Shown here piece after piece: positions 6,739-16,769 of a stretch of 64,000 nt of DNA. The translations under genes were made by a program, and so were the position numbers. The notes beneath the pieces are model-generated. The model saw only the letters and a list, made by a program, of their open reading frames with translations. It did not search any database and was not told where the DNA came from. How positions within the stretch are numbered: the first letter of the stretch is position 1; every line of letters begins with the position of its first letter. Origin of the DNA: Actinophytocola gossypii. Lineage in GTDB: Bacteria; Actinomycetota; Actinomycetes; Mycobacteriales; Pseudonocardiaceae. The stretch is taken from assembly GCF_025165815.1 (NCBI RefSeq), contig NZ_JAFFZE010000014.1, forward strand, positions 310,001 to 374,000, written 5' to 3'.

Positions 6739-8856
6739 ATGTCCTCCCTGCACGTGCACCCCGGCCACCCGTTCCCGCTCGGCGCGCACCCGGAGGCGGG
6801 CGGCGTGCGGTTCGCGGTGGCGTCGTCGGTCGCCGAGGCGGTCGACCTGTGCCTGATCGCCGACGACGGCTCCGAGCACCGGATCGGCCTGACCGAACGC
6901 ACGTTCGGCATCTGGCACGGCCTGGTGCCCGGCGTCACGCCGGGTCAGCGGTACGGCTACCGGGTGCACGGCCCGTACGACCCGGGCCGCGGCCTGCACT
7001 GCAACCCGGCGAAGCTGCTCGTCGACCCGTACGCCCGGCGGATCACCGGCACCGTCACCGACCTGGACGCCACCCTCGGCTACCGGGGCGACCCGCTGAC
7101 CGGCGGGCGGTCCCCGGTCGACTCGCTCGGCCACGTGCCGCTGTCGGTGGTGACCTCGCCGGGCGGCCCGGACACCGGCGCGAAGCCGGAGACGCCGTTC
7201 GAGGAGACGGTGATCTACGAGCTGCACGTGCGCGGGTTCACCCAGCGGCACCCGGACGTGCCGGCGCACCAGCGGGGCACCTACCTCGGCCTGACCCACC
7301 CGTCCGTCGTGGAGCACCTGGTGCGGCTCGGGGTCACCGCGGTGGAGCTGATGCCGGTGCACACGTTCGTCGACGAACCGCCGCTGCTGCGGTCCGGCCG
7401 GCACAACTACTGGGGCTACTCCTCGCTCGGCTTCCTCGCCCCGCACGAGGGCTACGCCAGCGAGCCGGGGCGGGAGACCGCCGAGTTCCGCACGATGGTC
7501 GCCGCGCTGCACGCCGCGGGCATCGAGGTGATCATGGACGTGGTGTTCAACCACACCGGCGAGGGCGCGATCGACGGGCCGACGCTGTCCATGCGCGGGC
7601 TGGACGCGCGGGCGTACTACCTGCTGGACCGCGACGGGTTCGACGTGGACCTCACCGGTTGCGGCAACACGCTCGACCCGGCGTCGCCGACGGTGGTGCG
7701 GCTGGTCACCGACTCGCTGCGGTACTTCGCCGACGAGTTGGGCGTGGACGGCTTCCGCCTGGACCTGGCGAGCGCGCTCGGCCGGCCGGGCGGTGGTGCG
7801 TTCGACCCGAACTCACCGCTGCTGACCGCGATCACCACGGATCCGGTGCTGTCCAGGTGCAAGCTGATCGCCGAGCCGTGGGACGCGACCGGTGACGGCT
7901 ACCGGGTGGGCGCCTTCGCTCCACAGTGGACGGAGTGGAACGGCCGGTTCCGGGACGGCGTGCGGGACTTCTGGCGCGGCGGCGTCGGCGTGCGGGACCT
8001 GGCCTACCGGCTGTCCGGCTCGGAGGACCTGTACGCGGCGAACACCCGGCGGCCGTGGGCGGCGATCAACTTCGTCACCGCGCACGACGGCTTCACCCTG
8101 CGCGACCTGGTGTCCTACAACAACAAGCACAACGAGGCCAACGGCGAGCAGAACCGCGACGGCACGAACGACAACCGCTCGTGGAACTGCGGCGTCGAGG
8201 GCGAGACCGACGACGCCACGGTGCTCGCGCTGCGTGACCGGCAGGCCAGGAACCTGCTGACGACGCTGCTCCTGTCCACCGGCACCCCGATGCTGTGCGC
8301 GGGCGACGAGCTGTGGCGCACGCAGGGCGGCAACAACAACCCGTACTGCCTGGACGACGAGACGTCCTGGCTGTCCTGGGACCTCGACGAGCGCGCGGAG
8401 GACATGCTGGCGTTCACCCGGCGGGTGATCGCCCTGCGGGCCGGGTCGCCCGCGCTGCGGCAGCCGGAGTTCTTCGACGGCCGCCCGTCGACGTCCGGCC
8501 GCCCGGACCTGGTGTGGTTCACCGAGGCGGGCGAGCCGATGACCGGCAACGACTGGTTCAACGACACCCGCCGCACGATCGGCATGTGGATCGACGGGTC
8601 GACGTCGCTGTCCCGTGACCGCGAGGGCGAGCTGGTGGCCGACGACACGTGGTTGCTGCTGCTGCACGCCGGCGCGGAGGAGACGACCGTGACCCTGCCC
8701 GGCGGCGAGTACGGCGAGGTCTACCTGCCGGTCCTGGACACCGGCACCCCGCGCGGCGTCCCGGTGTCCGACACTCCCCTGCCGCCCGGCAAGACGATCA
8801 GCATGCCCGCCCGCGGCATGCTGGTGTTCCGCACGCCGCGAGCGACGGTCACCTGA
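6739..8856 (+). CDS. glgX: Glycogen debranching enzyme GlgX
   Basis: 705 residues. An N-terminal CBM48 beta-sandwich (VRFAVASSVAEAVDLCL..YGYRVHGPYDPGRGLHCNPAKLLVDPYA) precedes a GH13 barrel. Catalytic residues are D342 in GFRLDLAS, E379 in IAEPWD and the transition-state D450 in TAHDGFTLRD. The phrase NEANGEQNRDGTNDN and GDELWRTQGGNNNPYC are typical of GlgX/TreX. It removes maltotetraose-length or longer alpha-1,6 branches left by glycogen phosphorylase. ATG at 6739 is preferred over an upstream in-phase ATG; CAAGAT at 6727-6732 ends six bases before it, suggesting a leaderless message. Its 3' end overlaps the convergent reductase gene by 8 bp. Confidence 0.95.
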   Translation: MSSLHVHPGHPFPLGAHPEAGGVRFAVASSVAEAVDLCLIADDGSEHRIGLTERTFGIWHGLVPGVTPGQRYGYRVHGPYDPGRGLHCNPAKLLVDPYARRITGTVTDLDATLGYRGDPLTGGRSPVDSLGHVPLSVVTSPGGPDTGAKPETPFEETVIYELHVRGFTQRHPDVPAHQRGTYLGLTHPSVVEHLVRLGVTAVELMPVHTFVDEPPLLRSGRHNYWGYSSLGFLAPHEGYASEPGRETAEFRTMVAALHAAGIEVIMDVVFNHTGEGAIDGPTLSMRGLDARAYYLLDRDGFDVDLTGCGNTLDPASPTVVRLVTDSLRYFADELGVDGFRLDLASALGRPGGGAFDPNSPLLTAITTDPVLSRCKLIAEPWDATGDGYRVGAFAPQWTEWNGRFRDGVRDFWRGGVGVRDLAYRLSGSEDLYAANTRRPWAAINFVTAHDGFTLRDLVSYNNKHNEANGEQNRDGTNDNRSWNCGVEGETDDATVLALRDRQARNLLTTLLLSTGTPMLCAGDELWRTQGGNNNPYCLDDETSWLSWDLDERAEDMLAFTRRVIALRAGSPALRQPEFFDGRPSTSGRPDLVWFTEAGEPMTGNDWFNDTRRTIGMWIDGSTSLSRDREGELVADDTWLLLLHAGAEETTVTLPGGEYGEVYLPVLDTGTPRGVPVSDTPLPPGKTISMPARGMLVFRTPRATVT

Positions 8857-9415
8857 CGACCTCGTAGCGCACGTGGGTGACGCCGGGCGACCCGACCACC
8901 TCGGCTGGCCGCAACGTCACGTCGCCCGTGCCGTCGAACAGCGGTGCGCCGCCACCGAGCGTGATCGGTACCAGGCTGAGCAGCACCTCGTCGACGAGCC
9001 CGGCGGCCAGCGCCCGCCGGGACAGCTCGGCTCCCAGCAGGACGACGGTTCCGTCCCCGGCCGCCTCGCGCGCCAGCGCCACGGCCTCCGCCGGCTCGGG
9101 TGCGAAGGTGAAGGTCCCGCCGGCCTGCGCCAACGGTGCCCGCGCCTCGCGGGTGACCACGAACGACGGGCCGGGAAACGGCACGTCCTTCCAGTGCGGC
9201 AGGCCGAGGTCGAACGTCCGCCGGCCGACCACGCTGGCCGCGGCCCGCGCCCGGAGATCGGCGACCACCTTCTCGTCGGTGGACGCCACGGGGTCGCCGA
9301 ACATCCAGTCGTGCAGCCGCTCACCGCCCACGCCCATGGGGTCGTCCGCCGAGACGTTCGGCCCCGCCACGTACCCGTCGAGCGACATGCTCTTGAACAC
9401 CAGCACCCGGCTCAT
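8849..9415 (-). CDS. Dihydrofolate reductase family protein (RibD C-terminal-like)
   Basis: 188 residues. It begins with MSRVLVFKSMSLDGYVAGPN, the NADPH-binding first strand of the DHFR/RibD reductase fold, then has VVGRRTFDLGLPHW and TVVLLGAELSRRALAAGLVDEVLLSLVPITLGGGAPLF, all characteristic of the YyaP/YwjB-type stand-alone reductases of actinobacteria. Substrate unknown; classical folate residues are not conserved. ATG at 9415 is chosen because GAGGAG lies just upstream; the frame extends further but without support. It is convergent with glgX, overlapping by 8 bp. Confidence 0.87.
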   Translation of the reverse strand: MSRVLVFKSMSLDGYVAGPNVSADDPMGVGGERLHDWMFGDPVASTDEKVVADLRARAAASVVGRRTFDLGLPHWKDVPFPGPSFVVTREARAPLAQAGGTFTFAPEPAEAVALAREAAGDGTVVLLGAELSRRALAAGLVDEVLLSLVPITLGGGAPLFDGTGDVTLRPAEVVGSPGVTHVRYEVVR

Positions 9416-9600
9416 CGCGTTCTCCTCAGCTCGTTCCGTCGCCGGTACGGACTCGCGGCGCCGGCGAAAGTCATCGGTCGGCGTCAATGCGATTCGCAGA
9501 GGGAAAGAAGTCGGTTGCTTCCGCACAACGGGCAACGACCGGAAAGTTCTTCACGTCGCATCCCCGCGCCATGAGCGCACGACGCGATGGGAGAACGAAC

Positions 9601-10470
9601 ATGAGATCAATCCGCTCGCTGCCCGCGAGGCTCGTGCTGGTGCTGGCCGTGGTGGCCGGCACACTCGTCGGCACGACCGGCGTCGCCTCGGCGGCGACCG
9701 CGACGGTCGGCAACACCGACGGCGACGGGCTCAACATCCGGTCCGGACCGACCACCGCCAGCGGGAGCCTCGGCCTGGTCTGGGACGGGCGCGTGGTCGA
9801 CATCTCCTGCCAGGCCCAGGGCCAGGCGGTGACCAACACCAACGGGTTCACCAGCGACCTGTGGGACTACGTGCCGGCGCTCGGCGGGTACCTCGCCGAC
9901 GCCTACATGGCCACCGGGTACGACTACCGGATCCCGGGGGTGCCGGACTGCGGTGACACCTCCGGGCGGTACGTCCCGGTGTCGCAGTTCCAGGGCCAGC
10001 CCAACCAGAGCGAGGACTGCGGCCCGACGAGCGTGGTCACCGCGCTGCTCGCCGCCGGCGTGACCCCGCGCTCGTGGGACTCGAACAACCCGGTGGCCGC
10101 GATCAACCGGGCCCGCTCGGACATGGGCTTCGACCCGACGTGGAACGACCCGAACCACTTCGGCACCGTCGAGTCCGACGTGCGCCGCGCGCTGGCCGCG
10201 AACGGCGTGTCCGCCACCGTCGTGTTCGGTGACTTCGACCGCGCGCTGGCGCACGTGCGGGCCGGCCGGCCGGTGGTGATGGCCGGGAACATGAAGGACC
10301 TGCCGTGGTCGGGCAACGACGTGCCGCACTTCCTCACCGTCGCCGGCTACGAGGGCGGCCAGTACCTGGTGCTGGACCCGGCATCCCAGCCGATCGTCTA
10401 CCGCACCTCGGCCGCCGTCCTGGCCGCCTACTGGGACAACCATCTGGGGCGTGCGGGCGTGCTCCTGTAA
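9601..10470 (+). CDS. Secreted SH3-like plus C39-type cysteine peptidase-like protein
   Basis: 289 residues. A Sec signal peptide of about 32 residues ends in Gly-Val-Ala-Ser-Ala before ATATVGN. Residues 33-110 resemble a bacterial SH3 domain (GDGLNIRSGPTTASGSLGLVWDG). The C-terminal half starts YVPVSQFQGQPNQSEDCGPTSVVTALLA, whose DCGPTS has the nucleophilic Cys of C39/papain-like folds, followed by a His in VPHFLTVAGYEGGQYLVLDPAS, giving the Cys-His-Asp set. It likely acts in the cell envelope or medium on peptides. Start ATG 9601 has a GGGAG ribosome site. The 185-bp region upstream (9416-9600) is non-coding and less GC-rich. Confidence 0.85.
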   Translation: MRSIRSLPARLVLVLAVVAGTLVGTTGVASAATATVGNTDGDGLNIRSGPTTASGSLGLVWDGRVVDISCQAQGQAVTNTNGFTSDLWDYVPALGGYLADAYMATGYDYRIPGVPDCGDTSGRYVPVSQFQGQPNQSEDCGPTSVVTALLAAGVTPRSWDSNNPVAAINRARSDMGFDPTWNDPNHFGTVESDVRRALAANGVSATVVFGDFDRALAHVRAGRPVVMAGNMKDLPWSGNDVPHFLTVAGYEGGQYLVLDPASQPIVYRTSAAVLAAYWDNHLGRAGVLL

Positions 10471-10512
10471 CGGGTTCGGGGCCGCGCGCCGTCCCACGGG
10501 CGGCACGTGGTC

Positions 10513-10538
10513 CCCACAATGTGGGAGCGCGTTCCACA
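10513..10538. promoter_or_regulatory. Triple half-site operator candidate upstream of the cysteine dioxygenase-like gene
   Basis: CCCACA-A-TGTGGG (10513-10525) is a perfect odd palindrome, and its right TGTGG half (10520-10524) forms a second, wider inverted repeat with CCACA at 10534-10538. Three alternating half-sites in 26 bp, ending 28 bp before the ATG at 10567, suggest dimeric repressor or activator binding. No regulator gene adjoins it. Confidence 0.4.
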
Positions 10539-10566
10539 TATCGTCGGAGCTGTCACGCTCGTGGAC

Positions 10567-11046
10567 ATGACAGCCGTCCTGACCCATCCCCGCATCGACG
10601 ACCTCGTCGCACCCCGCCGCCCCGAGTGGACCCCCGCCGAGCTGTGCACCCTCACCAGCCGGATCGGCACCGAACTCACCGGATCGCTGCTCGACCAGGT
10701 CCGCTTCGCCAGCCCGCGGCGCTGGTGGGCCCGCCTCGCGCTGACCGACGAGGTGGAGGTCTGGCTGCTGTCCTGGCTGCCGGGCCAGCACACCGCCCCG
10801 CACGACCACGGCGGCGCGGCCGGCGCGTTCGCCGTCATCCTGGGCGAGTTGTCCGAGACCTACCGGTACTCCCGCGGCCCGGTCGCGCGCCGGACCCACC
10901 GGGTCGGCAACGCGATCGGGTTCGGAGCCGGGCGGGTGCACCAGGTCTGGAACACCAGCGCGGCCAGGGCCGCCACCGTGCACGCCTACTCGCCGCCGCT
11001 GGTGCCGACGCGCGAGTACCCGAGCCTCGACCGCCCGACGCCGTGA
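10567..11046 (+). CDS. Cysteine dioxygenase family cupin
   Basis: 159 residues. The cupin metal motif appears as H79-x-H81 (APHDHGGAAGAF) with H125 in AGRVHQVWN, the 3-His non-haem iron site of thiol dioxygenases; the substrate arginine position is in the preceding strand. It would oxidise cysteine (or another thiol such as 3-mercaptopropionate) to the sulfinate. ATG at 10567 is used; GTG at 10561 is also in phase. The next gene, a rhodanese, starts inside its stop codon (GTGA overlap), a coupling seen in many actinobacteria that points to sulfur amino acid catabolism. Confidence 0.85.
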   Translation: MTAVLTHPRIDDLVAPRRPEWTPAELCTLTSRIGTELTGSLLDQVRFASPRRWWARLALTDEVEVWLLSWLPGQHTAPHDHGGAAGAFAVILGELSETYRYSRGPVARRTHRVGNAIGFGAGRVHQVWNTSAARAATVHAYSPPLVPTREYPSLDRPTP

Positions 11047-11429
11047 GCGCGGTCGACGACGCGCTCGCGTTCGCCCGCGCGGGCCTGGAGCGGGTGACCG
11101 CGCACGAGGTCGCCCGGCTCCCGGGCGCGCTGCTGGTCGACATCCGGCCGGAGCGCGACCGGGCCGAGGGCGAGGTTCCCGGCTCGGTCCCGGTGGAGCG
11201 CATCGTGCTGGAGTGGCGTCTCGACCCGCACGGCGAGCACCGGCTCGACGGGCTCACCGAGGACACCCTCGTGGTCGTGCTGTGCAACGAGGGCTACTCG
11301 TCGAGCCTCGCCGCCCGCGACCTCCGGGCGCTCGGGCTGCGCCGGGCCACCGACCTGGTCGGCGGCTTCCGCGCCTGGCGGGCCGCGGGCCTGCCGGTCC
11401 GGGAGGGTCCGACGGAGGCGGTCAGGTGA
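11043..11429 (+). CDS. Single-domain rhodanese-like sulfurtransferase
   Basis: 128 residues, one rhodanese domain: LLVDIRPERDRAEGEVPGSVPVERIVLEW is the first half, and VVLCNEGYSSSLAARDLRALG holds the catalytic Cys81 with a six-residue active-site loop. It moves sulfane sulfur from a donor to an acceptor in the cytosol. Starts at GTG 11043, overlapping the dioxygenase stop by 4 bp, so sulfur released from cysteine or a persulfide may be handled by both. The 3' end overlaps the convergent arginase-family gene by 8 bp. Confidence 0.88.
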   Translation: MSAVDDALAFARAGLERVTAHEVARLPGALLVDIRPERDRAEGEVPGSVPVERIVLEWRLDPHGEHRLDGLTEDTLVVVLCNEGYSSSLAARDLRALGLRRATDLVGGFRAWRAAGLPVREGPTEAVR

Positions 11430-12132
11430 GGGCGGACAGCAGTTCGGCGCGCCGTGGGTCGTCGCCGGGGCGCCAGGGGCAGGCCACGCTCAACGCGGCG
11501 ACCCGGCCGGTGTCGAGCACCCGCCGGACCGACGCGAGCACCGCGGCGCGCGACGGCCCGCCGGACACCGGGAACAGCAGGCCGGGCAGGTCGCCGGAGT
11601 CGATCACGTCGACGTCGAGGTGCAGCACGACCGGACCGGGCGGCACCTCGACCTCGTCCACCGTGGCGCGCCGGACGCGGGCCGTGGCCAGGTAGTCGGC
11701 CTCGGCCGGGTCCAGGTCCCGCGCGTCGACCAGGGTGACGCGGTCCTCGGCGAGTGGCCGGAGCCCGAGCGGGCCGGCCACCCGCTCGGGGTGCGCGCCC
11801 ATGGCCAGCCGCAACGACAGGCCGCCGAGGTACCCGGACGTCGACGACTCCAGCGTGTGCACGTCGCCGTGCGCGTCGAACCAGAGCACCGACGGGTCCA
11901 CCCCGGCGCGCTGCACCCCGGCCAGCACGCCGAGCGCGACCAGGCAGTCGCCGGAGACCACCGTCGGCGCGGTCGCTCCCGCCACGGCGTCGGCGACCGC
12001 GTCCCAGAGCCGGACCAGCCGCGCCCACCGGTCCCCGTCCGGCAGCGTGGGCGCGACGACCTGCCCGGTCACCGGCAGGCTTCCCGGCGCCAGCCGCTCG
12101 TCCTGGTGGAACGGCACGACGATGGGGCTCAT
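11422..12132 (-). CDS. Arginase/agmatinase (ureohydrolase) family protein
   Basis: 236 residues, shorter than classical arginases (about 300). Metal-ligand motifs are VVSGDCLVALG (Cys where many arginases have His), WFDAHGDVHT with the DAHGD pattern, and HLDVDVIDSGDLPGL. The third pattern lacks the usual Pro after the last Asp. It therefore has a binuclear-metal-like site but probably an altered specificity. Arginine, agmatine, guanidinobutyrate or formiminoglutamate hydrolysis are all possible. Three bases separate its start from the stop of glgP upstream on the same strand, so it may be co-transcribed with the phosphorylase. Confidence 0.78.
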   Translation of the reverse strand: MSPIVVPFHQDERLAPGSLPVTGQVVAPTLPDGDRWARLVRLWDAVADAVAGATAPTVVSGDCLVALGVLAGVQRAGVDPSVLWFDAHGDVHTLESSTSGYLGGLSLRLAMGAHPERVAGPLGLRPLAEDRVTLVDARDLDPAEADYLATARVRRATVDEVEVPPGPVVLHLDVDVIDSGDLPGLLFPVSGGPSRAAVLASVRRVLDTGRVAALSVACPWRPGDDPRRAELLSALT

Positions 12133-12135
12133 CGC

Positions 12136-14682
12136 TCAGCCCGCGACCACGACGCGGCCGAGTTCCGCCGGGCTGGCCAGCAGCTCGTGGCGCGGCAGCA
12201 CGCGGGCCGTCGCGCCGAGCGTTCCGGTGTGCGGCAGCGGCACCTCGGCCGCGTAGGCGCCGTCCTCGGCCGGCGACATCGGCACGGTGACCACGTCGTA
12301 CAGCTCGTCGTTGTCGGTGACCCGACCCACGACCACCTGCACCACGACGTCCGCCGGGGACAGCCCGGCCAGGTCCACCGACGCGCGGACGCGCACCCGC
12401 TCCCCCAGCACCGGCGCACCGTGCAGGTCCAGCTCGCAGTGCGTCACCCGGACGTGCGGCCACGCCCCGCCGAGCCGGTCCCGGTAGGACGCCAGCTCGC
12501 GCGCGGCCCGGTAGTCCTCCGCGTGCGCCAGCTCCACCGCGGTGGCCGCCGGCTTGTACGCCGACTCGACGTACTCCTGGACCATCCGCGACGCCTGCAC
12601 CCGGGGACCGAGCGAGTCCAGCGTGTGCCGCACCATCGCCAGCCACTGCGCCGGGACGCCGTCCGTCCGGTCGTAGAACAGCGGCGCCACCTGGGAGCCG
12701 AGCAGCTCGTACAGTGCCGCCGCCTCCAGGTCGTCGCGGCGCAGCGGGTCGCCGACGCCGTCGGCGGTCGGGATCGCCCAGCCGTTGGAGCCGTCGTAGA
12801 ACTCGTCCCACCAGCCGTCGCGGATCGACAGGTTCAGGCCACCGTTGAGCGCGGCCTTCATGCCGGACGTGCCGCACGCCTCCAGCGGGCGGGTCGGGTT
12901 GTTCAGCCACACGTCGCAGCCCCAGTACAGGTACCTGGCCATCGACATGTCGTAGTCCGGCAGGAACGCGATCCGGTGCCGCACCGACGGGTCGTCGGCG
13001 AACTTCACGATCTGCTGGATCAGCGCCTTGCCGCCGTCGTCGGCGGGGTGCGACTTGCCGGCGACCACCAGCTGCACCGGCCGCTCGGAGTGCAGCAGCA
13101 GGTGCCGCAGCCGCTCCTGGTCGCGCAGCATCAGCGTCAGCCGCTTGTAGGTCGGCACCCGGCGGGCGAAGCCGACGGTGAGCACGTCCGGGTCGAACAC
13201 CGTGTCGGTCCAGGCCAGCTCCAGCGGGGACGCGCCGCGCTGCAACCAGGCGTCCCGCACCCGGCGCCGCACCTCACCGACCAGGCGGCGGCGCAGCTCG
13301 CAGCGGAGGTTCCACAGCGCCGAGTCGGACACGTCGGCCAGGTGCGTCTCGCCCGGCTCGCCGATCGACTCGGTGACCTCCCGCGCGGTCCAGGTCGGTC
13401 CGTGCACGCCGTTGGTCACCGACGTGATCGGCACCTCGGCGGTGTCGAAGCCCGGCCACAGCGCGCCGAACATGTCCCGGCTGACCTCGCCGTGCAGCTT
13501 CGACACGCCGTTCGCGCGCTGGGCCAGCCGCAGACCCATGTGGGCCATGTTGAACATGCCAGGGTTGTCCTCGGCGCCGAGGCCGAGCACCCGGCGGAAG
13601 TCCACGTCGGGCAGCAGTGCGCCGTCGCCGAAGTAGTGCTGCACCAGGTCGACCGGGAAGCGGTCGATGCCGGCCGGGACCGGGGTGTGCGTGGTGAACA
13701 CGGTGCCCGCGCGGACCGCGGACAGCGCCTCGTCGAAGGACAGGTTCTGGCCCGACATCAGCTCGCGCAGCCGCTCCAGGCCGAGGAAGCCGGCGTGGCC
13801 CTCGTTGGTGTGGAACACCTCGGGCTGGGCGTGGCCGGTCAGCTCGCAGTAGGTGCGGACCGCGCGCACGCCGCCGATGCCGGCGAGGATCTCCTGCCGG
13901 ATCCGGTGGTTCTGGTCGCCGCCGTAGAGGCGGTCGGTGACGCCGCGCAGGTCGTCGTCGTTGCCGTCGACATCGGAGTCGAGCAGCAGCAGCGGCACCC
14001 GCCCGACGCGGGCCTGCCAGATCCTGGCCCGCAGCACCCGGCCGCCGGGCATCGCCACGTGCACCAGGATCGGCGCCCCGGACGGCTCGGTCAGCGGTTC
14101 GAGCGGCAGGCCGTTGGGGTCGATCACCGGGTAGTGCTCGACCTGCCAGCCGTCCAGCGACAGCGACTGGCGGAAGTACCCCGACCGGTACAGCAGGCCG
14201 ACACCGATCAGCGGAACGCCCAGGTCGGAGGCCGCCTTGAGGTGGTCGCCGGCCAGCACGCCGAGGCCACCGGAGTAGTTCGGCAACGCCTCGGTGACGC
14301 CGAACTCCATCGAGAAGTAGGCGATCGAGGACGGCATCCGGTCGGCCCGCCCGTTGCCCTCGGCGCCGTGTCCGGCGAGCTCCGCGCGACGGTGCTGGTA
14401 CCAGCGGTCGCCGGTCAGGTAGTCGCGCAGGTCGCGGGAGAGCGCGTCGGCTCTGGCCAGGAACTCGCCGTCGGTGGCGAGCTGCTCCAGGCGGTTCGCC
14501 GGCACCTCGGCGAGCAGCCGCAGCGGGTCACCGACCCGCTGCCAGATGCCCTGGTCGATGGCGGCGAACAGTTCCTGGGTGGGCGGGTGCCAGGTCCACC
14601 GCAGGTTGGTGGCGAGGGTGCCCAGCTCGCGGAGCGGCTCGGGCAACCCGGCGCGCACGGTAAACCGACGTACAGCTTTCAC
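12136..14682 (-). CDS. glgP: Alpha-glucan (glycogen/maltodextrin) phosphorylase
   Basis: 848 residues, typical of the short actinobacterial GlgP group. GTG at 14682 (Val-Lys-Ala-Val-Arg-Arg) starts the conserved N-terminal helix [21 protein letters not shown]. Domain sequence: DUF3417-like N-terminus with [17 protein letters not shown], then the GT35 catalytic body with [29 protein letters not shown] and the pyridoxal-phosphate lysine motif [14 protein letters not shown] near residue 605. It releases glucose-1-phosphate from non-reducing ends. GlgE is divergent with 119 bp between, putting glucan synthesis and breakdown under one regulatory region. A long antisense open frame across it is a composition artefact. 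Confidence 0.95.
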   Translation of the reverse strand: MKAVRRFTVRAGLPEPLRELGTLATNLRWTWHPPTQELFAAIDQGIWQRVGDPLRLLAEVPANRLEQLATDGEFLARADALSRDLRDYLTGDRWYQHRRAELAGHGAEGNGRADRMPSSIAYFSMEFGVTEALPNYSGGLGVLAGDHLKAASDLGVPLIGVGLLYRSGYFRQSLSLDGWQVEHYPVIDPNGLPLEPLTEPSGAPILVHVAMPGGRVLRARIWQARVGRVPLLLLDSDVDGNDDDLRGVTDRLYGGDQNHRIRQEILAGIGGVRAVRTYCELTGHAQPEVFHTNEGHAGFLGLERLRELMSGQNLSFDEALSAVRAGTVFTTHTPVPAGIDRFPVDLVQHYFGDGALLPDVDFRRVLGLGAEDNPGMFNMAHMGLRLAQRANGVSKLHGEVSRDMFGALWPGFDTAEVPITSVTNGVHGPTWTAREVTESIGEPGETHLADVSDSALWNLRCELRRRLVGEVRRRVRDAWLQRGASPLELAWTDTVFDPDVLTVGFARRVPTYKRLTLMLRDQERLRHLLLHSERPVQLVVAGKSHPADDGGKALIQQIVKFADDPSVRHRIAFLPDYDMSMARYLYWGCDVWLNNPTRPLEACGTSGMKAALNGGLNLSIRDGWWDEFYDGSNGWAIPTADGVGDPLRRDDLEAAALYELLGSQVAPLFYDRTDGVPAQWLAMVRHTLDSLGPRVQASRMVQEYVESAYKPAATAVELAHAEDYRAARELASYRDRLGGAWPHVRVTHCELDLHGAPVLGERVRVRASVDLAGLSPADVVVQVVVGRVTDNDELYDVVTVPMSPAEDGAYAAEVPLPHTGTLGATARVLPRHELLASPAELGRVVVAG

Positions 14683-14801
14683 GCCGACCGACCTTATCGG
14701 GCGACCATCGGACGAACTCAAGGCGCCGGGCCGTGTGTCGATCGCGGGGACAGGGCAGACTGCCATCGCAGGGGGACGATCTTTTCGGGAGGGTTGGACC
14801 G

Positions 14802-16769
14802 GTGAGCGGTCGACTGGGTATCGACGACGTGACCCCGATGGTGAGCTGCGGCCGCTATCCGGCGAAGGCCGTGGTCGGCGAGCACATCCCCGTGCGGGCC
14901 ACCGTCTGGCGCGAGGGCCACGACGCCGTCGGTGCGACCGTGGTGTGGCGCGGCCCGCACGACGACGGCGAGCGGCAGACCAGGATGCTCTGCGCGGACG
15001 TCGACACCGACGAGTGGGTCGCCACGGTCGTGCCGGACGCGACCGGCATGTGGACCTACCGGGTGGACGCGTGGAGCGACCCGTGGTCGACCTGGCGACA
15101 CGCCGTCGAGGTGAAGGTCGGCGCCGCGCAGGGCGCGGACGAGCTGGCCAACGACCTGGAGACGGGCGCGCGGCTGCTCGACCGCGCGGCCCGCCGGTTC
15201 CCGCACAACGGGGAGCGCCGGATGCTGGTGTCCGCGGCCGCCGCGCTGCGGGACGACACCGCGCCTCTGCCCGCCAGGATCGCCGAGGCGCTGGACGAGC
15301 CGGTGCAGCGGTACATGCAGGCGTACCCACTGCGCGACCTGGTGACCCGAGGGCGGAAGTACCAGCTGTGGGTGGACCGGCCGAGGGCGCTGTACGGGTC
15401 CTGGTACGAGCTGTTCCCCCGGTCGACGGGTGGGTGGGACGCGTCGGGCAAGCCGGTGCACGGCACGTTCGCGACCGCGGCGGCCGAGCTGGACCGGGTC
15501 GCCGCCATGGGCTTCGACGTGGTGTACCTGCCGCCGATCCACCCGATCGGGACGGTGAACCGCAAGGGCCCGAACAACAGCGTGATCTCGGTGCCCGAGG
15601 ACGTCGGCTCGACCTGGGCGATCGGCTCGTCGGAGGGTGGTCACGACGCCGTCCACCCCGAGTTGGGCACGATCGAGGACTTCGACGCGTTCGTGACCCG
15701 GGCCGGCGAGCTCGGCCTGGAGGTGGCCCTGGACCTGGCCCTCCAATGCGCCCCCGACCACCCCTGGGTAGCGGAGCACCCGGAGTGGTTCACCAAGAAG
15801 CCGGACGGTTCCATAGCGTACGCAGAAAACCCCCCGAAGAAGTACCAGGACATCTATCCGGTGAACTTCGACAACGATCCGGAAGGCATCTACGCCGAGG
15901 TGCTCCGGGTCGTCCTGCACTGGGTGCGCCACGGGGTCCGGATCTTCCGGGTGGACAACCCGCACACGAAGCCGCCGAACTTCTGGCACTGGCTGATCCA
16001 CCAGGTGAAGGCGGTGGAGCCGGACGTGTTGTTCCTGTCCGAGGCGTTCACCCGCCGAGCGCGCCTCTATGGTCTGGCCAAGCTGGGATTCACCCAGTCG
16101 TACACGTACTTCACCTGGCAGACGTTCAAGCACGAGCTGGTCGAGTTCGGTCAGGAGATCGTCGCCCACGCCGACGAGGCCCGCCCGAACCTGTTCGTGA
16201 ACACGCCGGACATCCTGCACGCGTCGCTCCAGTTCGGCGGTCCCGCGATGTTCGCGCTGCGTGCCGCGCTGGCGGCCACCATGTCACCCACCTGGGGGGT
16301 GTACTCCGGGTACGAACTGTTCGAACACGAGGCCGTACGCGAGGGCAGCGAGGAGTACCTGAACTCGGAGAAGTACGAGCTGCGCCCGCGCGACTACGCC
16401 AAGGCCCTGGCCGAAGGCCGCTCCCTCGAGCCGTGGATCACCAGGCTGAACGCGATCCGCGCGGCCCATCCCGCGTTGCAGCAGCTGCGCACTCTCCGCT
16501 TCCACCACGCGGACAACGACGCGATCCTGGCGTACTCGAAGACGGATCCGGCCGGCAAGGACACGGTCATCGTGGTGGTGAACCTGGACTCCCACCACAC
16601 GCAGGAGACGATGGTCCGCCTCGACATGCCGACCCTCGGCCTCGACTGGACCGACCGGTTCGCCGTCCGAGACGAGGTCAGCGGCGAAACCTGGGACTGG
16701 AGCCAGACGAACTACGTGCGCCTGGAACCGACCCACCAGGTCTGCCACATCCTGACGGTGATCCGCTAA
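14802..16769 (+). CDS. glgE: Alpha-1,4-glucan:maltose-1-phosphate maltosyltransferase GlgE
   Basis: 655 residues, GH13_3. GTG at 14802 follows GGGAGGG with good spacing. An N-terminal beta domain ([28 protein letters not shown]) and helical S domain precede the barrel. Catalytic residues are D385 ([14 protein letters not shown]), E414 (FLSEAFTRR) and D470 (NTPDIL), which match D394, E423 and D480 of the characterised Streptomyces enzyme with a constant offset. It extends alpha-1,4-glucan with maltosyl units from maltose-1-phosphate made by the maltokinase at 24374. The motif [18 protein letters not shown] is diagnostic. Confidence 0.97.
   Translation: MSGRLGIDDVTPMVSCGRYPAKAVVGEHIPVRATVWREGHDAVGATVVWRGPHDDGERQTRMLCADVDTDEWVATVVPDATGMWTYRVDAWSDPWSTWRHAVEVKVGAAQGADELANDLETGARLLDRAARRFPHNGERRMLVSAAAALRDDTAPLPARIAEALDEPVQRYMQAYPLRDLVTRGRKYQLWVDRPRALYGSWYELFPRSTGGWDASGKPVHGTFATAAAELDRVAAMGFDVVYLPPIHPIGTVNRKGPNNSVISVPEDVGSTWAIGSSEGGHDAVHPELGTIEDFDAFVTRAGELGLEVALDLALQCAPDHPWVAEHPEWFTKKPDGSIAYAENPPKKYQDIYPVNFDNDPEGIYAEVLRVVLHWVRHGVRIFRVDNPHTKPPNFWHWLIHQVKAVEPDVLFLSEAFTRRARLYGLAKLGFTQSYTYFTWQTFKHELVEFGQEIVAHADEARPNLFVNTPDILHASLQFGGPAMFALRAALAATMSPTWGVYSGYELFEHEAVREGSEEYLNSEKYELRPRDYAKALAEGRSLEPWITRLNAIRAAHPALQQLRTLRFHHADNDAILAYSKTDPAGKDTVIVVVNLDSHHTQETMVRLDMPTLGLDWTDRFAVRDEVSGETWDWSQTNYVRLEPTHQVCHILTVIR

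Noticed and set aside
10520-10538. CebR-like LacI operator (TGGGAGCGC core)
   Set aside because: The known site is an even 14-bp palindrome; here the halves are offset by one base and mismatched, so only the CCACA/TGTGG half-sites are kept.
11620-14805. Very long open frame on the + strand opposite glgP
   Set aside because: Composition artefact: Arg/Gly/Pro/His-rich translation without domains, directly antisense to an intact glgP. The same applies to a long minus-strand frame at 25621-28566 opposite glgB.
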